Source: Marinosulfonomonas sp. (GTDB lineage: Bacteria > Pseudomonadota > Alphaproteobacteria > Rhodobacterales > Rhodobacteraceae). Taken from it: a DNA stretch of 7,011 bases. The stretch covers positions 1-7,011 of the forward strand of contig JAHRVD010000422.1 in NCBI GenBank assembly GCA_019090845.1, in the 5' to 3' direction. This document shows, piece by piece, positions 6,376 to 7,011 of the stretch; positions within the stretch are counted from its first letter, which is position 1, and each line of letters begins with the position of its first letter. Position numbers and translations under genes: made by a program. Under the pieces are notes generated by a model. That model was not told the DNA's origin, searched no databases, and worked only from the letters and a program-made list of their open reading frames with translations.

Positions 6376-7011
6376 ATGCGTTCACGTTTTCAAGATTTGT
6401 CGGCGGTGTTCGCGATACGCCCGTTCGCGATTTATCAGGCCGGCCATATTACCATGACGGTTGGCCTGTGGATGCAGCGGATAGCCATTGGCTGGGTGGT
6501 CTGGACGTTGACGGAATCCGAAGCATGGCTGGGCGTCATCGCATTTGCCGAACTTTTCCCGTCGATTTTCACGGGCATTCTGGGTGGGCGACTTGCTGAT
6601 CGTATTCCAACGACGAGGGTGATGTTCTGGGGGCAGATCGCGAATGCTCTTGTGTCCCTAATTCTTGCCGTTTTGCACTTTTCGGGGGCATTGGCGCCGG
6701 GGGCGATTGTTGGGGCGATGGTGTTCTTTGGTGCGATTAACGGGCTGTTGTTACCGGCGCGACTTTCGATGGCGTCCTATCTGGCGCCACCACATTTGTT
6801 GCCTTCGGCGCTGGCAGTGAACTCGACCGGGTTTAATCTGTCGCGGCTGGTTGGTCCGGCGATTTCTGCTGGATTATTGTTGGTATCCTCGGCCGCCGTT
6901 GTGTTTGTGATTACGTCCGTCAGCTTTCTGGTATTTGCCCGCGCGCTGCATGTAATCCGGGATGTGCCACGGCAATCGCCAGCGCGTGCTCCAATGCCAA
7001 AGGCTGGCACG
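6376..7011 (+). CDS. Major facilitator superfamily transporter, N-terminal part (3' truncated by window)
   Basis: The frame opens at ATG 6376, just after an in-frame TAG at 6367-6369, and runs without a stop to the last base, giving 212 residues, roughly half of a typical 400-residue MFS protein. MFS motif A between helices 2 and 3 is visible at 70-81 (GGRLADRIPTTR). The opening (RPFAIYQAGHITMTVGLWMQ) and NLSRLVGPAISAGLL at 154-168 match the style of the MFS_3 / EntS-like exporter group. Six membrane segments fit the region present: about 15-43, 50-72, 83-103, 108-127, 142-170 and 171-190. A cytoplasmic loop (RDVPRQSPARAPMPKAG) follows, as expected between the two halves. Members are usually drug or siderophore exporters, but the substrate here is unknown. 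The ribosome binding site is weak. It is divergent from the membrane protein gene at 4586-6052. Confidence 0.88.
   Translation, partial: MRSRFQDLSAVFAIRPFAIYQAGHITMTVGLWMQRIAIGWVVWTLTESEAWLGVIAFAELFPSIFTGILGGRLADRIPTTRVMFWGQIANALVSLILAVLHFSGALAPGAIVGAMVFFGAINGLLLPARLSMASYLAPPHLLPSALAVNSTGFNLSRLVGPAISAGLLLVSSAAVVFVITSVSFLVFARALHVIRDVPRQSPARAPMPKAGT

Overview
The window looks like chromosomal DNA from an alphaproteobacterium, most likely of the Rhodobacterales/roseobacter type. I infer this from the protein style (a malonyl-CoA-synthetase-like tail, GlpD/GlpR/GlpK of alphaproteobacterial flavour), the moderate GC content and the compact gene packing. The genus cannot be fixed from the sequence alone. 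I see no tRNA, rRNA, CRISPR array, insertion sequence or phage gene.

Layout from left to right. (1) Positions 2-199, + strand: the last 65 residues of an ANL-family acyl-CoA synthetase, probably malonyl-CoA synthetase MatB. It runs tail to tail into (2) glpD (215-1798, - strand), an FAD-dependent glycerol-3-phosphate dehydrogenase. glpD is translationally coupled by an ATGA overlap to (3) glpR (1795-2562, - strand), a DeoR-family repressor. (4) A 398-bp divergent regulatory gap (2563-2960) holds two perfect palindromes near glpR and some doubtful short reading frames near glpK. (5) glpK (2961-4454, + strand), glycerol kinase. (6) A 131-bp gap separates glpK from (7) a convergent polytopic membrane protein (4586-6052, - strand), probably a secondary transporter whose family I cannot name with confidence. 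(8) A 323-bp divergent gap (6053-6375) leads to (9) the N-terminal 212 residues of a major facilitator superfamily transporter (6376-7011, + strand), cut by the window end.

The core is a glycerol catabolism divergon. GlpK phosphorylates glycerol to glycerol 3-phosphate, GlpD oxidises it to dihydroxyacetone phosphate and passes electrons to the quinone pool, and GlpR presumably senses glycerol 3-phosphate and represses both arms from the shared gap. No recognisable glycerol facilitator (GlpF) or glycerol ABC transporter gene is present, so uptake must be encoded elsewhere or occur by diffusion.

Nothing here looks like a wholly new system. The points most worth a second look are the twin palindromes as candidate GlpR operators, the possible gene remnant just before glpK, and the unassigned transporter with its hairpin leader and two competing GTG starts.
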